Below, piece by piece: positions 62,349-64,000 of a stretch of 64,000 nucleotides of DNA (position 1 is the first letter of the stretch; each line of letters begins with the position of its first letter). Source of the DNA: Oceanispirochaeta sp963676905 (lineage in GTDB: Bacteria > Spirochaetota > Spirochaetia > DSM-2461); NCBI GenBank assembly GCA_963676905.2, contig CAXXVE010000001.1:1674001-1738000 (forward strand), written 5' to 3'. The translations under genes and the position numbers were made by a program. The notes beneath the pieces are model-generated. The model was not told the origin of the DNA. It saw nothing but the letters and a program-made list of their open reading frames with translations, and searched no databases.

Positions 62349-64000
62349 ATGCTGTTTAATGCCGGAGATATACTCACACTGGCTATCGTCGTTCTCGTCC
62401 TGTTTCTGAACAGGCAGTTCGACAAGAATAACCGTTCCCTTGAGAAGGTCCGGAAGTATGCGGACAAGGTCAAAGAGGAACTGGACCGGCTTGTAGGTGA
62501 GAAGAAAACCCAGATTCATGATCTGAATCTTGATATTGAAGTACAGGAAAAGACCAACAGAGAGATCCTGAAACGGGTTGTGCAGGCCAATGAAGAGTCC
62601 GCACAGCGCTCGGAAGAGATGGATGAACTTAAAAATACACTCTCCCAGGTGACCGGCCGTCTGGAGGAGCTGGACCAGCTGACCCACAATGTGGATGAGA
62701 ACCTTCAGCGCATCAAGAAGGAGTCCGAGTATGTGGACTCCGTCGGTGTCCGCCTCAATGAGCTTCTGAAGAAGAGCAAGGACCTTCAGGGGTCGATGGG
62801 TCAGCTTCATGAAGCTTTCAGGCAGGAGAATGCCAAGGGCCTTGAGAGTCTGCAGGAGTCCTTTAACCAGGAAATGACTGTCGTCTACCGGAAGTTTGTT
62901 GAAGACCTGCAGGGGTCTGAAGGACGGCTGGGGGAATTCTCTTCCCATCTTGATGAACTCATTGCTGCCCGGGACAGGGTCGCTGAAGAGAAACTTACAG
63001 CCTTTACCGCCCGGTGGACCGAGGTGGAAGGGGACTATATGGCACGCCTTGAGAAGGTTGCCGAAGAGGGCGCCTCACTGGAGGCTGATGCCTTTACGGA
63101 GCTCAAGGATGTTCTCTCCTCACACAGAGATTCACTGGCAGAAAACTGGTCACGTGATACACAGAAGCTGGAGCGCCGGTATCAGGATCTGGCCGAGGAT
63201 CTGAAGCAGGGGATGGAGGAACTGGACGAGCAGCACAAGATCTGGAAGTCCGACTCCGAAGGCCGCCTGGCTGAGTTTGACGGCAAGCTGGCTTCCTCTA
63301 CAGGTGAGCAGAACAGGGTTCTGACTGCCATGAAGGAAGAGCTTGAGCAGATGATGCAGGACTTTTCATCAACCCGCACCGCCTCCAACAGGCAGAAAGA
63401 AGAGGTTCAGCAGGAGCTTGAACGCATCGATGCCAGAATCAATGCCCACAGAAGCGATGTGGACAGCCGGCTCCAGGAGTTCTCCGAATCTTTTACAGGA
63501 AAAATTGAAAATACAGCTGAAGACCTGCAGATTGAATCCCTCAAGGCCATTGAGAAGAAGCTGCAGGACTTTGAAAGCGGCTTTAATCCCCGGTTCAACA
63601 AGCTTGAACAGTTTATGGAGGATATGGACAGTCTCGAATCCTCTCTGCGGATGAGTATGAATGAGATCTCCGGCAGAATCCTCAGCGAATTTGAAGTCTT
63701 CGACCAGAAGATGCAGGCCCTCCGTTCCGATGAGGAGCGGGATACCGAAGAGCGTGCCGAGCAGCTGCGGAATGCCATGAACGAACTGGAGCAGGGTCTG
63801 GATGAGCTCAAGAGCCGTGCCTACGACAATGTTTCCACTCAGCTTCAGGTCTTTGAAGATGACTTCTTCCAGGATTTGAAGAAGAGGGATGACGGCATTC
63901 AGAAATCTCTGAGGGACTGGCAGGAAAACCTGAATGCCCAGGTTACAGAGATCAGTGATCAGCAGACCCGTGACCGTACCGAAATGGAACGGAGCTGTAC
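62349..64000 (+). CDS. SpiroCoCo-type coiled-coil membrane protein (truncated by window)
   Basis: The frame is open from the ATG at 62349 to the end of the window (about 550 residues seen). An N-terminal transmembrane helix (FNAGDILTLAIVVLVLFLN) is followed by an almost unbroken charged, heptad-rich coiled coil (LDQLTHNVDENLQRIKKESE; SVGVRLNELLKKSKDLQGS). This architecture matches the SpiroCoCo family, known from spirochaetes and thought to be structural. The C-terminus is not visible. Confidence 0.8.
   Translation, partial: MLFNAGDILTLAIVVLVLFLNRQFDKNNRSLEKVRKYADKVKEELDRLVGEKKTQIHDLNLDIEVQEKTNREILKRVVQANEESAQRSEEMDELKNTLSQVTGRLEELDQLTHNVDENLQRIKKESEYVDSVGVRLNELLKKSKDLQGSMGQLHEAFRQENAKGLESLQESFNQEMTVVYRKFVEDLQGSEGRLGEFSSHLDELIAARDRVAEEKLTAFTARWTEVEGDYMARLEKVAEEGASLEADAFTELKDVLSSHRDSLAENWSRDTQKLERRYQDLAEDLKQGMEELDEQHKIWKSDSEGRLAEFDGKLASSTGEQNRVLTAMKEELEQMMQDFSSTRTASNRQKEEVQQELERIDARINAHRSDVDSRLQEFSESFTGKIENTAEDLQIESLKAIEKKLQDFESGFNPRFNKLEQFMEDMDSLESSLRMSMNEISGRILSEFEVFDQKMQALRSDEERDTEERAEQLRNAMNELEQGLDELKSRAYDNVSTQLQVFEDDFFQDLKKRDDGIQKSLRDWQENLNAQVTEISDQQTRDRTEMERSC

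Overview
The window looks like a chromosomal segment of a free-living or host-associated spirochaete (Spirochaetota, probably Spirochaetaceae-like). Three observations point this way: RpoB carries Asn in place of the usual Ser at the position equivalent to E. coli 531 (the known spirochaetal natural rifampicin-resistance signature); a BMP/PnrA-type nucleoside ABC transporter like those of Treponema and Borrelia is present; and the 3' end opens a SpiroCoCo-type coiled-coil membrane protein. No rRNA, CRISPR array, insertion sequence, phage or integrated element was seen. The gene set is mostly housekeeping, on both strands, with GTG and TTG starts mixed with ATG.

Layout. Positions 1-7164 (minus strand) hold a tightly overlapping four-gene set: a membrane-bound class III nucleotide cyclase, a FecR-domain membrane protein with fibronectin-like repeats, a secreted IPT-like/barrel-like protein and the start of another secreted protein. 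A small lipoprotein and argH follow on the plus strand. Next on the minus strand come a second FecR-domain protein (with PEGA-like domain and coiled coil), a short unknown gene, a Na/Pi cotransporter and a BMP-family nucleoside transporter operon (17211 to 12789). Divergent to that operon are an extended PRPP synthetase gene and an FGGY sugar kinase.

From 20118 to about 47125 runs a nearly continuous plus-strand information-processing super-cluster: tRNA-Thr, rpmG, tRNA-Trp, secE, nusG, rplKAJL, rpoBC, rpsLG, tuf, then the S10, spc and alpha gene sets through rplQ. Several genes common in this arrangement are absent: fusA between rpsG and tuf, adk/map/infA after secY, and rpsD before rpoA. 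Hairpins sit at most of the larger joints (rplK leader, rplJ-rplL, rplL-rpoB, rpoC-rpsL, rpsG-tuf, tuf-rpsJ, rpsK-rpoA), and a terminator closes the block after rplQ.

Beyond it lie a large membrane protein with a very acidic cytoplasmic tract containing ten near-identical 18-bp repeats, then rny-ymdB-tlyA, a divergent pair (GerMN-domain protein and ptsI) with closely spaced back-to-back promoters, der, an NlpC/P60-like secreted protein, an exbB-exbD-tonB energy-transduction operon, a HAD phosphatase, and the truncated SpiroCoCo gene. The parts most worth a second look are the cyclase-FecR-envelope operon, the acidic repeat protein, the apparently leaderless ptsI/GerMN promoter pair, and the structured non-coding stretches inside the ribosomal super-operon.
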